Positions 10,751 through 21,861 of a DNA stretch of 64,000 bases are shown in pieces; within the stretch, counting starts at the first letter, position 1, and the number at the start of each line of letters is the position of its first letter. Location: positions 10,654,626 to 10,718,625 of the forward strand of contig JASSKH010000017.1 in NCBI GenBank assembly GCA_031763025.1. Direction: 5' to 3'. The position numbers and the translations under genes were made by a program. The notes beneath the pieces were generated by a model. That model saw nothing but the letters and a program-made list of their open reading frames with translations, ran no database searches and was not told the origin of the DNA. This DNA comes from Macrocystis pyrifera (lineage: Eukaryota; Sar; Phaeophyceae; Laminariales; Laminariaceae).

Positions 10751-12022
10751 TCATGCAAACGTCTTTAACATTGACTCAGTCCTCTCCTGCACACGCCACA
10801 AAATCCTTTCGAACTCTGGAGACAGTGGTAGCTCGCTAGCGTCCGTCCTCCCACTCGAAAGGGAAGTACACTGTGAAGTGGTTCGGCAGCTCTGCCATCC
10901 GCAGATCGATTTGCAGGTTCGCCGTCGTACGGGCTGCGGAGAGAGAGAGAGAGAGAGAGAGAGCCCCAGCCCCTTTCTGCCATAGCAACGGGGAAGAGAT
11001 GCCCGCCGGCTAATTCCCCCTCCAATCCGTTGTGCGGCAGATATGTATGTCATAATTGCCTGAAAGGCGCAAATCTCCGGGCAGTCTCGGTCTGCTAACA
11101 CTGTCACTGCCTCGCTATCGAGGCCCGAAGCGTCTAACGGAAAGTCGAATACCAAGTCTTCAGACGCTGGGAGCTTTAGGATTTGCATTCCTATTGCAAA
11201 CGAAGGATCGTGACTCCCACGCATAGAATAGAAAGCCAAAGAATACAAGGCTATATATCGCGTCAGAGAAATACGCTCAGCCAGAGAGCTGGCTACTGTG
11301 TGCGCTGGTCACCTGTGCGCGCGACCGCATGTCGCTTTGCATATATGAGTGTGTTCTCCAACATCGGCGCGGCCTGATTGACCTAAACCCCGACCTGCTT
11401 GTGTTCCTAATGGGCGCACTGCGCCGTGCAAGTTGACACCGATCAGTGATGTCCCGACACCGCAACCACCGCGGCCGCTGCTGAGGCCCCAGCGGTCGTT
11501 CCCCGGAGCACGGATCGCAACTGCGTTGAGCATGAGGTATGAAAGTAAGGTACGAATCTACCAACGGACTCGAGCACGGATTGCCTACCCAGCGGACGGA
11601 GTCCCATTCTTCTCCTGCCTCGTTTTCTTCCACCGCCCTTCTCAGCGTAGAGACCAAACCTTTTTAAATAGACTCGGCCACGTATCGTTTAGCGCACGAA
11701 GACCCCTCCGAGCACACATCGTCGCCCCCATGGACCACGCCTGGGCAAGATGTTTCATGCACCATATTAGGGCATTTTCCTTTAGTGTCAAGGAAGCAGA
11801 GGAAATTAAAGACATCGTCCGGAGTAGCTGTTTGCCAACCGCGGGACCCGGCCGGAACACAAACGCGTCAAATTCGTAAGCGTCATTCTGGTTGAAAGAA
11901 AACACCAAAGGGAAAGGAGACTGCGAACTTCGGTGAACGTTTGAAAAAGCTCGCAAACGGCTAACTATGTACGCGCTACTTTGCGATGGATGCACGTCAT
12001 TGCGAGATGGTTGCCGAAACAT
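10751..12022 (-). pseudogene. Tyrosine recombinase of DIRS-like copy A, dead
   Basis: In other organisms this protein would integrate a circular cDNA. The N-terminal part includes NQNDAYEFDAFVF; copy B has a similar VADEFDVFALV. The middle reads EEWDSVRWVGNPCSSPLVDSY, then FYSMRGSHDPSFAIGMQILKL and VTVLADRDCPEICAFQAIM. Near the active site it reads PNHFTVYFPF, where the family normally has an HSFR-type motif, so the catalytic His is lost. About 45 codons that should follow, with the second active-site block, are deleted before SELPLSPEFE. It is broken into several frames and is not functional. Confidence 0.75.
10939..10961 (+). repeat. (GA)n dinucleotide microsatellite
   Basis: A pure GA run of about 11 units sits inside the decayed recombinase region of DIRS-like copy A. 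Confidence 0.9.
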
Positions 12023-12108
12023 GGGTAATCGTTACCTCATAGTACGAAAGTCTAACTCGCACGCTATCAGTACCGCCAATTCTTGAGGCCACCATCCGAA
12101 ATGCGTCA

Positions 12109-13147
12109 CTAAAAGCGTCCTTCCGCAGCTACTTGAGCCACCTCGATCGACCTTATTTTGGCGAGCTGCACCAAAGGGCACCAATAAGCTTCAACATCAG
12201 GCAAAAGGACACCCGCACGGGCCTTGCATTCCGCCAAATGTTGCACAATGTGTCGTGCCAATATTGGGGGTGGGAAACAAAACCCGAAGGCCGGGACTAT
12301 GGTACCCGGAACGATGGAAACGTCGTGCGCCAACACGTCGGTCGCCCCGTGAATGGAGATCGCAGCACCGACACCGTGCACGTCACGAGGTCTACTTTGA
12401 CCGGGCGTATCTCGTCCCAGACCGCTTGAAACGATGCAGGCGCTATGCGGATGATGGCGTTTCGTGACGACAGCGAGATTACATCCATGACCTCGTTCTC
12501 CGCCGGCGGGACAAACTTCAACGATAACAGAAAGCCGTACTCCACGTGCAACTTGGACAACTGCACCGGAAACGCGTGAGTCTCATGGTTCTTAGCACGG
12601 CCACGGTGAAAAGCACCCTCTACTGATTGGTTGTCCACGTCTATGAGCACTTGCGCTCGCCGCAACACGTTCGGGTGTCGCGTGCACAACTGTCGAAGGA
12701 GATGGTAGAGGCCATACATCTTCTTCAGGTTGATATGCTTCGACAACCAGTCTGGCGAGAACACCCTCTCCCGCAGGGAAGGTGCCCGAGGTCGTGTTCA
12801 CGACAACATCTCGTGCGATGACGCATCCGACCACCTTTTCGCCAAGACTGCCGCAAAGTGTCGCGCGCGCTGCCAACGGCCGCTCTTGCGAGGTAGCCGC
12901 CAAATTCCGCCACTGCTTGAAATCGCCCCAAAAGGTCAGCCCTGGAGTCTTGCTTAAGGTCGACAATGCACAAACCTGACTTCTCTAGGTCAGCGAGCAC
13001 CGCAAACATAGCTTGCATCCACAGCAACGTCGGCCGAATAGCCACCCTCATGCCCATGCACTTGCTCGCGATACACTGAAGCGTGAGAACGGGCCGCACG
13101 TGTGCGTCGCGTCGATCCAGGCGTTGGAGCCAACCGTCGGCGACCAC
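12109..13147 (-). pseudogene. RT C-terminal part and RNase H of DIRS-like copy A, degenerate
   Basis: The minus strand shows AIRPTLLWMQAMFAVLADLE and KQDSRADLL, the region after the RT thumb. After several frame changes it reads the RNase H segment LIDVDNQSVEGAFHRGRAKN, then LLSLKFVPPAENEVMDVISL. A conserved post-RNase H block follows, with IVPGTIVPAFGFCFPPPILA and HIVQHLAECKARAGV. Copy B at 18.5-19.1 kb has all these pieces in the same order. The RT palm with its Asp box is missing upstream, so this copy could never have been autonomous in its present form. Confidence 0.8.
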
Positions 13148-13149
13148 CT

Positions 13150-14938
13150 AAAGCGAAACGTGGAGGAGAGGACGCCAGGATAACGTGGAGGAGAGTATAT
13201 CTACACATACCTATGCGGAATATTATATAGCGCTAAGAAAATCCCGCGAAAACGCGCGTGTACACATTGTTGGCGTAATCGGTTCAACGTGGGGGCAGAA
13301 TTCTGCCACCCTTGGTAAAAAGTAAGTAATGTTTTGTGAGCACGTAACTCTCGCCCAGACGTACTGTAGTGGTCGATCGATAGTGCCGGTACGTGTCACC
13401 CGGAGATATCAGCACTATTGCGGAAAACCGGCACTACGCCGGATCTGACACTATGACAACTCTTTGCAACCTGTCTGTGCCAAGTAATATCTCGGCACTA
13501 TAGCGGCCAACCTCCCCTGTGACACCACATCGTGGTGCACGCAAATCGTACCGAAATAGCCATCTCCGATACCAGTCTCGGTCGGAATGTACACCCCTTT
13601 TCCCGGCTGTACGACCAACAGGTATAGCGGTGCCAGACATCACAACCTCGTATACTCGAGTAAGCGGTAATGTTACAGCGAGTGGCGCCAAGTTAGGAGG
13701 CTCATCGCGCTGCGACGGTCGTGACCAGCGCTATGGGGAGGATAATACGGCGCGAGACAACTGTCCTGACCGGGGTCACGCGTCGGGTCTATTAGTTAGG
13801 TAGAGGGCAACCTTTGGTTAGAATCGTCTGGGCGGGTCTTATAGGGGCAGGGAGGATTCCCGGTGTGTGAACGCCTTCGGTCTCGGGTACAGAGCCAGTA
13901 ACGAGGTTCTGGGACAACCCGGTGTTTACTAACACCACGAAATGAAGCAAATAAAGCCAAAGCCAAGTGATCAGCGATACTTGTCCTATCGACCCCCAGC
14001 CCCTTGGGCCCTGCCGTGGCCATCGTGCCCGCCATCGCGTCTGTGGTGCTTCGTTGATTGTTCACTGCATTACTGCACGCATTGCACTTCCTCGAACTCT
14101 CAAACAACAGGCGAGTCGGTTTCGGAGATCTAACGAGCGCAGGTCCTTTTTAGGGTCTGACAGCTGCACCCTGCTGTATCATGGTGAACCCAGGGAGATC
14201 GAAGTCCATTGCAGGAGATCGGAGTGTTCGCCAAACGTGTGCAGGGGATCGGAGTGTTTGCAAAACTGTGAAATAACGTCATCGTGTTCTTTGCATAATC
14301 CCACGTTTGATCTTGCAAAACACTTTATTGCATACTTTTAGTATATGCGTACATCCACATGCTTTCGTTGTTGCCCGCCTTGTGTTATTGGTGATACGTG
14401 CAATACGCTGTTATGTATTCACGCTGCTAATGGTGCTCTGCTTGTTTGTTTCGCAAGGCTTTGAAGATACTTATCTGGTGAATGCATGCAGGCATACTCG
14501 TTGCTCGTGCTCCGTTTGCCTGTTGCTCGTGCTGGTCTGTTCGCTCGTTGTTCATGATGACACACACATGCATGTTCGTTAATAAATGACTGCATGCTAT
14601 TGATCACATATTATCTTAAAAAACCAAATGCAACCCACAGATGTCGACACAAGCCAAAGGTGCCGTACGTCCTAATACACGCATGCTCTCGTGTATCGTT
14701 TGCCTGGTTAGGTGATAGCGGAAACTGACAATGTTGAGCCTTGCGCCGTTTGGGCGTACGTAACCCTACAGAACAATGAACCCCTCGACAACACTGTGAA
14801 TTGTCGGCTGGCAAACATAGAACTTGCTGTATCAGTAACAAAGGGAGAGAGAAAGGGATTCAGCCCTGTTCTTTAGCTCGAAACAAACGCGTACTTTGGT
14901 GGGGGTGCGTCTTAGTGGTGAGCCCGATCAGCTCCCGG
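13150..14938. other. Unassigned stretch inside copy A
   Basis: Where the RT core should lie there is no recognisable protein. Two near-copies of ATATCNCGGCACTATNGCGG-like sequence lie 80 bp apart, at 13403-13423 and 13487-13506. A GGAGATCGGAGTGTT/GGGGATCGGAGTGTT pair lies near 14214-14260. This may be a replaced or later-inserted segment. Confidence 0.35.
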
Positions 14939-15337
14939 TCACCCTTGCTCAGCACTTCTGTGCTCAGCGCTGCTACTGCTCAACTCGATCCGCACCAGCT
15001 CCGCCAGCCCCACCCTAGCTCGCTCCAGCTGAGGCACTCTCACCAGCGTTGGCCCCACCGATCTCGGCCGTCTCGATTTGTGCCGTCCATCCCTACGTTC
15101 CAGCAGCACTCGCCCGGGCGCCAGCTGATGCGCAGCGCCTCCCAAGCCCCCCCACCTCGGATGCTCCGAGGCGAAAACACAGTGTTGGCATAGAACCGAA
15201 GGTCTAGAATGTACCAGACCTAAAGCCACGTTGCTTGAAGCTCGCGGTTCGGTCGGGAGGCGCCGTTCCGGGGCCGACGCGATAGCGCCAGTCGCGTCTG
15301 CTGGAGGGGCTGGTGTCGATCGGGTGGTTCTCGGCAA
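14939..15337 (-). pseudogene. Gag-like first frame of DIRS-like copy A
   Basis: The frame begins PRTTRSTPAPPADATG, which aligns with PGSARSTSTPTPPTDATA of copy B. It is otherwise rich in Pro, Ser, Arg and Ala. The ATG present in copy B is not conserved here (TTG in its place), so this copy has lost its start. The function is inferred only from its position before RT. Confidence 0.5.
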
Positions 15338-15349
15338 ACTCTCAAGAAT

Positions 15350-15530
15350 TTCGCGACCAGCTCGTAAAGCTCACTCACGAGGTTTCGGGAGCGAAAAAAA
15401 GAAGTGATCTCGTTGCGATACAGATTCTGAGAGGTTTCGATATCATCGATGGTTCCATTATTTGTGTTAAATTTTGAGCCCATCGATTGGATTGCCATTT
15501 TACTCGGCAGTAACTTCTCACACGCTCTCC
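15350..15530 (-). repeat. Terminal/leader repeat of DIRS-like copy A (5' copy)
   Basis: This matches 10.43-10.60 kb through GAGGTTTCGGGAGCGAAAAA, GTGATCTCGTTGCGATACAG, TTTCGATATCATCGATGG and TTGAGCCCATCGATTGG. A shorter, more diverged version leads into the gag ATG of copy B at 16.26-16.38 kb, which supports its role as a 5' leader. Confidence 0.65.
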
Positions 15531-16260
15531 TGGTATTTTTATCTACATGATTTCGTCGAATTTCGTGCAGTTGATCATCTTCATTATACCACACAGGTGT
15601 TCTTTGACTAGGAACCCTACTCCCCCCGTCCCCTATTCTTGTTATTCTGCCCCTTCTTCTTTTTCCCTATCCATGCGTACTCTCCAACTTTGCATCCTAG
15701 TCCCCCCCCCCCTCTTTCTCCCACGACCGTTAAATTCGTACTCTGTCTAGGTCGCGCTTACTTGTTCGGAAATTCATATCCTTTCGCGCTCTTGCGTGGC
15801 AAATACATATACGTTCCGTGATCCTATTCTCAGTTTTTTTTTTTTTCCTTTCCACTTATCCACTCTATTTTTTGTCGTTTCTTCTCCATTATTGCTACGA
15901 GAATTTCTAATCTCTCTTTTTTGAGATTTATTTCCGTTTCTGTTCCTGTCTTTGTCCACTCTCTCTGCGCCGCTATGTTTCTCCCTCATTCCCTTTTGGC
16001 CAGTTATTGTTTCATGCCTCCCCTCGCCTTCGTTCACCCTAGAACTACGTCATAGATTTGATTTTCCATCAATTTTACATACTCTCCATTCTGATCTTCT
16101 AACTGATGCCGGCACTGTTTTTGTCCCCATTTACTGCTACTGCATGCTCGCTTCCGGCTTTAGCGCGCATCGAACCTGTTCTCCCTCCCGTTCTACATTT
16201 CCTGTTGTAAAATTGGCGATGGCAGCAAAGGAAATGGTTTGGCACAAACCAAATAACTAT
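15531..16260 (-). other. Possible N-terminal LINE piece in pyrimidine-rich DNA
   Basis: The minus strand has a frame ending KKKKLRIGSRNVYVFATQER, which resembles the start of an APE-type LINE endonuclease (LRIGxxNVxGF). If real, it would be the missing front of LINE family 2 whose rest lies at 10.23-9.42 kb, with DIRS-like copy A inserted between. The match is short, and the lysine/arginine-rich context could produce it by chance. Confidence 0.3.
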
Positions 16261-16378
16261 GGGTGCCATTAAAAATTTCTTGAATTTATATTGTGGAGTG
16301 GTCGCTCAAAATCACTCCTCGTTTTCGTACCTAAATCTCCTTAGAAGAGTTTACTACGAAAATGTTTTGAGAGGTAGT

Positions 16379-16717
16379 ATGCCTGGGTCTGCGCGTTCGA
16401 CATCAACACCAACGCCTCCGACTGACGCGACGGCTCTGGTCCCGGAGTCGCTCGCGTTGCCCGCGAGCCGGACAAACCTCAACCCCAATCAGGCATCAGT
16501 GTATCGAGAAGTGGAGACTACTCGCCTGATAGCGCAACGGATTTTGGACCTGCTGCGGTTCCATGGCCTTCTTTTCCAGTCCGAGCACTGCACCCTGCTG
16601 CACGGGGCCTCAGAGATGGGGGACTCGGACGGCTCTGCGTGTGGGCCAGGAGAGGCACTTGAATCTGGCTCACGTGTTTCTCTGCTAACTGGTTCACACG
16701 CCATGCGAGGCACTTGA
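16379..16717 (+). pseudogene. Gag-like ORF of DIRS-like copy B
   Basis: A 112-codon frame starts at an ATG (MPGSARSTSTPTPPTDATAL) and includes NPNQASVYREVETTRLIAQR and ILDLLRFHGLLF. I recognise no zinc knuckle. Its start aligns with the first frame of copy A. Its position directly before the RT region suggests the nucleic-acid-binding first ORF of the retroelement. A stop at 16717 separates it from RT, and the full-length protein is probably longer. Confidence 0.5.
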
Positions 16718-17157
16718 GTCTGGCCCGCTTGTTTCTCTGCTAAGCCGGTGCACACGCTGTTGTGTACTTGAGCGTTGGACGCTGAGCTCTCGCTCATTCT
16801 TTCCACGCTATACAAAGTTGAGTGCGAGGCCTTCGACCAGCGTACGCACTTCGGCCCTTTCTCGGGACCCGACGTATCGCAGCTCCCTCATCGGCAGCGA
16901 TATTCACTATAATGTGCAGTGGTCATTTACACATATCCGTACACCCTTTCGCCACGTTGCGCTGTAGGTGGTGGCCGGCGTTTGGCTCAGCGCCTCGATA
17001 TGCGCCACGCCCACGCGTGACCCATTCTTCTGCCCCCGCCGCCTCTGGGCGCCGTCGAACGTGAGTGGGTGCTCTCAGGGGCTCTGCTCGCCGTTGCCAG
17101 GCTGTTGTATTTGTGGCGGACGTCACCCGTGATCCCATGCAGGAGCCGTGGTGACGT

Positions 17158-18164
17158 ATGCCGTGGGATGCTCCGGTATGGGATGCGGGGGCCGACGAGG
17201 ATCAGTTTGTGTCGGACTTTGGTCGCCGACATGTGGACTTCGGGCACGATATCATCGTGCAGGACCACCCGCTTCGGGGCACGCTGGTGTCGTACTTACG
17301 CGAAGGGGTGGGCCTGCACGACCGTCTCGTCAGGGAATTAAGGGGCCCGTCAATCGACCTCCCGTATGTCCTGGGCCGGTTCTCTGGAGCGGTGTTCAAA
17401 AGCCCAATTCCGCCAACTTTCGTCGGTTTTGTGGACGCCGAGGTGCAGGCCGTCGTCGATCATGGGTGTGTCGCGAAGTGGGCTAACGTCCGAGGACCGG
17501 GGGGGGCGCCAGGGCCCCGCTTGGTCATGGCGCTGTCGCACGAAGAGACTAATCCGCGTCTCAGTTACGACACGAGGCCGTTAAACAAGCGGCGCAAGAG
17601 GATTCCGCTTTCGATGGATACGGTGACGCGGGGGGCTAGCATCGCCTAGCAGGGGTGTTTCATGACCTCGCTGGATGACTCCTCCGCTTTTCACCACGCG
17701 CTTCTGCGCTCGTCATCCTGGCCACTCCTTGGTTTCTCGTATGACGTCATGGAATACTGTTGGTGAGTTTCGCCGTTCGGCTTTAGTTTGAGCCCATGGT
17801 GCTACCATACCCTCAGTGAGGCGAAGGCAATATATTTCGTTCCAAAGCCTTTTCGGCGTTGGTTTTCCTCGATGGCTCGTGGCTCAGCAACGTTTGGGCC
17901 TCCCACGGGCGAACGGTGCGTGAGCAATTGTAGGCAGCGGCAGAGGCGACAACCGTGGCTATGCTGGTGTCGTTCCTGTGCAATCAATTCCTGTCGGCAA
18001 AGAAGTGTGACTTCCGGTCACCTGGGCTGCAGCAGTACTTCGGTATGGTGTGTGACTCGGACACTGCTACCTTCCCGGTGCCGCGGGAGAAGCTGGAAAA
18101 GTTGCAGCTGCTGCTGCGAGCAGCCGTGGACAGGGGATATCTATATTTCCGTACGCTCCAGTAG
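17158..18164 (+). pseudogene. Reverse transcriptase of DIRS-like copy B, dead
   Basis: The RT starts in an open frame with LPYVLGRFSGAVFKSPIPPT, then RLVMALSHEETNPRLSYDTR (the template-grip motif), and ends at a stop near 17649. The chain resumes with FMTSLDDSSAFHHALLRSSS, a strong match to RT motif A, then VSPFGFSLSPWCYHTLSEAK (motif B region). The YLDD-type motif C is changed to FLDG before SWLSN, so a catalytic Asp is lost. The palm and thumb continue through FLCNQFLSAKKCDF and CDSDTATFPVPREKLEKLQL. At least three stops or frame changes break the protein. Confidence 0.85.
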
Positions 18165-19200
18165 ATCGCGGACAAGTGCATGCACTCGACGGTGGTTATT
18201 CAGCCGGCATCGCTGTGGACGCAGGTGATGTCTGTGGTGATCGCGGACCTCGAGAAGCCAGGTCGGTGCACCGTCAACCTGACGCAAGATTCACGGGCTG
18301 ACCTGTTAGGCGAGTTCAGGCAGTGATGGGGCATTACGCCCACCTTGCAAGAGGGGCCGTGACAACGGGCGCGGCCTTTCTGGACTGCCTTGACGAAATT
18401 ATCGTCGGATGTGTCTTCCGTCGCATGGGGGGGCGTGGTAAAATCAGCCGCGGGCACCTTCCGCGCGGAGGGGGGTGTCCCCGCCAGACTGGCTGGCGCA
18501 GCATATTAACCAGAAGGAGATGAACGGCCTCTACCACCTCCTACGGTAGTTTTGTACACGCCACCCGGACTTGTTGAGGTGCTCATCGACGTAGACAACC
18601 AATCGGTAGTGGGTGCGTTTAACTGCGGGCGTCCTAGGAACCGTGAGCCTCACGCACTGCTGCAGCTGTACGAGCTGCAGATAGAAATCTGCTTCATGTT
18701 ATCGTTGAAGTTGATTCCGACGGCGGAGAACTAAGTCGAGGTTGCCATCTCGCGGCCGTCACGAGAAGCCCTTATTTGCATGGCGCCTGCAGCATTCGAG
18801 GTGTTCTGGACAGAGATAGGCCCGTTTAACGTGGACCTGATGGCATGTACGCGTCGGTGTTGCGATTCCCCTTGAGCGGGGAATCGCTGCCGTTTTTCTC
18901 CCGGTACGACTGTGCCGGTCCCGCAGAGACAGACGTGTCTGCGCACGATATTGCAATCGTGCCCGGTACGAGACTCCCGGTATGTGGGTTTTGGTTTCCG
19001 CCCTCTATCATGACAGGACACATTGTTCAACATATGGCGGAAAGCAAGGCTCCTACGGTTGCCCCCTTGCCAGATGTGAAGGCATATCGGTTCCCTTTGT
19101 TTCAGACCGCCGCGGTAAGGTCTATCAAGGTGGCCCCGGTGGCATCAAGAGTTGGTGGTACCCTTGCTGGTGGGTGATAGCGTACAAGGTAGATTTCCGC
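18165..19200 (+). pseudogene. RNase H and following block of DIRS-like copy B
   Basis: After the RT thumb comes ADKCMHSTVVIQPASLWTQV and NLTQDSRADLLGEF, then the RNase H core LIDVDNQSVVGAFNCGRPRN with SLKLIPTAEN. A stop falls directly after TAEN. ISRPSREALICMAPAAFEVF and GPFNVDLMACT follow in another frame. The downstream block includes AHDIAIVPGTRLPVCGFWFP and HIVQHMAESKAPTVAPLPDV. The same block is found in copies A and C, so it is a conserved part of this element family. Stops and frame changes are frequent. Confidence 0.8.
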
Positions 19201-19531
19201 AATTTGGAGATTGTAATTGCCTGATTTCGGCAACATATTTATGATGATACAGATGTGATAAAGTAACGCACTCACACGCTTCTGAACGCTCTTCGGGCAT
19301 CATTGTGCATTCTTTTGTTTTGACTGTACACAGAACGATGCCAGTGGGAGACCCCTTCAGGGTGCTGCAGTCCGCGGAGGGTTCGCGATGACCTGGGACT
19401 TGTTGCGGTTTGCGTTTTGTTGCGCGTGGTAAGAAGAAAACCTTGCGCAGTTTAACTTCTGTTGGAAATGCGGCGTTCAGCCGGTGCGGGTTCTGCCGGC
19501 CCCGTGGTACCCATAGCGGTGGCCGGTCATC

Positions 19532-20514
19532 GTGAGTGTTCAGAAGTTGCAGGCACGGCGACATCACGTATTGGCGGAGATGGAAGCGCGCTCCGCGCAA
19601 GTGCGGAAATGTAGGGTAGCCGACGAGTTTGATGTATTTGCCCTCGTCACTTCGGCAGGATCCCGTGGTTGGACGACAGCCACGCAGGACGATGTCTTTG
19701 GCTTCCTCTGTTACCTTGACACTCAGAGAAAGGGCACCAAGGTGGTGAATGTGACGTCTTGCCCAGGCGTAGGCCGAGCAGGCAACGACGCGTGTCTGGA
19801 AGGGTCCCCATGCACAAGACGGTACGGGGCTGTCATTCCGGAAAGGAACTGTCACTAAGTTAATCATGGCCATGAAAGAACACGGATAGAGGAAGAATGG
19901 GACCCCGACCGCCGGGCAGGCAACCCTTGCGCGAGTCCTTTAGTAGATTCGTACCTCAACTTTGTTTCCCGGGAACAAAAGCAGGTCGGGGTCCCGTTCA
20001 ATCAGGCGGAACCATTCGATGCATAGGGACTACGACCTCTCGTTTACTCTGGGGTCGCAAATTCTGAAGTTCCCAGAGTCTCGGGGTTTGATATCTAATT
20101 GTCTGTCTGGTCAGACTCTGCGGGCCTCTAGCAAGGCGGTCGTAGTGTGGGCAGACAGGGATTGCCCGTAGGCTTGCACGTACCGGGCTGTTACGGCGTA
20201 CATCTCCGCCGCGCAGCGCATTGGGTGGTATTTAAGCCGGGCATAGTTTCCCCGTGGTTACGACAGAGGGTGGCTGGGATTCTTGGCCCCTGTCCACAGC
20301 TCGAATGACCGCCTCCCTGCAAGGTCATTTGCGGGAGGCAGGCCTACCGAATCATTTCACGATGTACTATTTTCGAGCGGGAGGCTCCCTTACCAGACCC
20401 CTGGCCGCGACGGTGGTGGACGAGATTATGAAGATTGGTGGTTGGAAGACGGAGTCAATTGCAAAGTACTACATCGGTGCCACTTCTAGTGGTGTTGTAC
20501 GGGGTGGCAAATGA
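19532..20514 (+). pseudogene. Tyrosine recombinase of DIRS-like copy B, dead
   Basis: The N-terminal DNA-binding part includes DVFGFLCYLDTQRKGTKVVN. The catalytic part has HRDYDLSFTLGSQILKFPES and VVVWADRDCP. The C-terminal half runs LSTARMTASLQGHLREAGLP, NHFTMYYFRAGGSLTRPLA, VVDEIMKIGGWKTESIAKYY and then IGATSSG. The motif before the second catalytic Arg should be HSFR-like but reads YYFR, so the His is lost; the Arg and the final Tyr-containing block remain. A stop after FDA near 20019 and frame changes show decay. Confidence 0.85.
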
Positions 20515-20760
20515 AAACGCGGCCAGAGCTACGCGGATGCTAGCCGGCTTCCTCTGCCGCCCGAGTTCGAAAAAGATTCTGCAGCGTGTGCGGGAAAGAG
20601 TTGAAGCAAGGGTAAGGAAGTTTGGGTGCTACAACTACGTTTCCGGCCAGTGGTCGATTAAGAACACAAAACACCATCCAGCGAAGCGGGCGAGACCACG
20701 GGTCGGCGCAGGAGGCCTCATTCAAACATCGAATACTTACATCAAATGGTCCAGGACATC

Positions 20761-21785
20761 AAGACAGAATACTACAGTAATGTAAAACAATATTTCACCG
20801 CCCAAAGGAAATCGTTGAATTTTTTCGGGCATCTAGCCACGAGACCCAACGTCCATGTGAATTGAACATGTCGGGGCGACCTTGCTGTATCTATGTGTGT
20901 GCATGTAAGGTTGTCCGCCTTCATGCTATTGATAAGGGTTTTGTAAATGTTTTATGTATTTATTGCCAGCAATACGATATGGGAGAAAGTATTGACGCAC
21001 TTAGTTGTGTTTTTCTCGTGCCTTTGAATGGTTCGTGTTTTGGTATAGGGACAAAGGGGGTGTAAAACATTCCAAACACACTCCAGTCACACAGGGAAAA
21101 AAAGTCAAGGGTCTCGACTGCAAACACATGTGTCTATACGCGTGCACTATTTCCGACCCCCCCCTGTTACGGACGCCTTCGTCGCGACCTTCCTTCTCTA
21201 ACTCGATCTCCGGCCACGGCTAAGTTCATCATGTCCGCCTGACTGAGTGATGGCAATGCCGCTCCCAGAGGATTAGACTCGACCAAGCAGTACTGTACAG
21301 CAGAATATATTACCAATCCATTGCATGATGATTTTCGGGTACATCAAGCTTATTGGACTACAGTATACTTAACATATATATATACTACCCTTCCTCCCTA
21401 CTCGAACCGGCATGCATGTTCTCGCTTACAGATTATATTAAGGATAACCACCATGCTACCCAGCAGTAGCCAGTGGTCTAAACCGATTCGTAGATCGGTA
21501 TCATACTCGCCTGTAGCGAGTAGGCCACAGCAGCAGTGCAATGTGCTACGGCAGTGCAAGTAGTGCGGTATGGCGTTTTAAGTCCAGTGCCGATTCAGTA
21601 GTATGCAGTGGACCTCCGTCGGATCAGTTACCTCGGCTTTACATGCGGCCGAAACCTGAAATGCCGTTTCGAGTTCAGCCGAGTTTTTTTTTTTCGAGTT
21701 TTAGTTTTCACCGCATGCCGGTGAGAGCTCCGTGATCGATCGACCGTGCACACGCATTCCCGTCCACGTCAATTCACTTATCCTT
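20761..21785. other. Unassigned sequence
   Basis: No gene is recognised. A short TA run lies at 21375-21385 and a T9 run near 21685. No repeat is shared with other parts of the window. Confidence 0.35.
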
Positions 21786-21787
21786 CT

Positions 21788-21861
21788 CTTCGTTTCTCTT
21801 CTCTTCTCTTCTCTTCTCTTCTCTTCTCTTCTCTTCTCTTCTCTTCTCTTCTCTTCTCTTC
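21788..21861 (+). repeat. (CTTCT)n pentanucleotide microsatellite
   Basis: This is an almost perfect array of about 14 CTTCT/TCTTC units. Confidence 0.95.

Larger units (their letters stand above)
10433..15530 (-). mobile_element. DIRS-like tyrosine-recombinase retroelement, copy A (degenerate)
   Basis: Read from right to left, the element has a leader repeat (15.35-15.53 kb) and a gag-like frame (15.34-14.94 kb). An unassigned stretch follows, then the RT C-terminal half and RNase H (13.15-12.1 kb). Last come the tyrosine recombinase (12.02-10.75 kb) and a 3' region matching that of copy B. A second copy of the leader repeat lies at 10.43-10.60 kb in the same orientation, about 80% alike by eye. 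This gives the element terminal direct repeats. The RT catalytic core was not found, and frameshifts and stops are common. The gag, RT, RNase H, recombinase order is that of DIRS/Ngaro-type elements. Confidence 0.7.
16261..20760 (+). mobile_element. DIRS-like tyrosine-recombinase retroelement, copy B (nearly full, dead)
   Basis: On the plus strand the order is leader (16.26-16.38 kb), gag-like ORF (16.38-16.72), RT (17.16-18.16), RNase H (18.5-18.95), the conserved post-RNase H block (18.9-19.2), tyrosine recombinase (19.5-20.5) and a 3' region to about 20.76 kb. The 3' region matches that of copy A, for example GAGGCCTCCTGCGCCGGCC-like sequence in reverse complement. Many stops and frameshifts and two mutated catalytic motifs show it is dead. 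It lies head to head with copy A, with the two gag ends about 1 kb apart. Confidence 0.8.

Noticed and set aside
10939-10961. GAGA regulatory element
   Set aside because: It is a simple GA microsatellite inside a dead recombinase, with no promoter context.
15774-16037. Firm call of a LINE endonuclease start
   Set aside because: Only about 15 residues resemble it and the region is Lys/Arg-rich by composition, so it is kept as a hypothesis only.
19145-19873. 242-codon minus-strand frame
   Set aside because: It is antisense to the DIRS-like copy B recombinase, whose plus-strand protein is clearly the conserved one.
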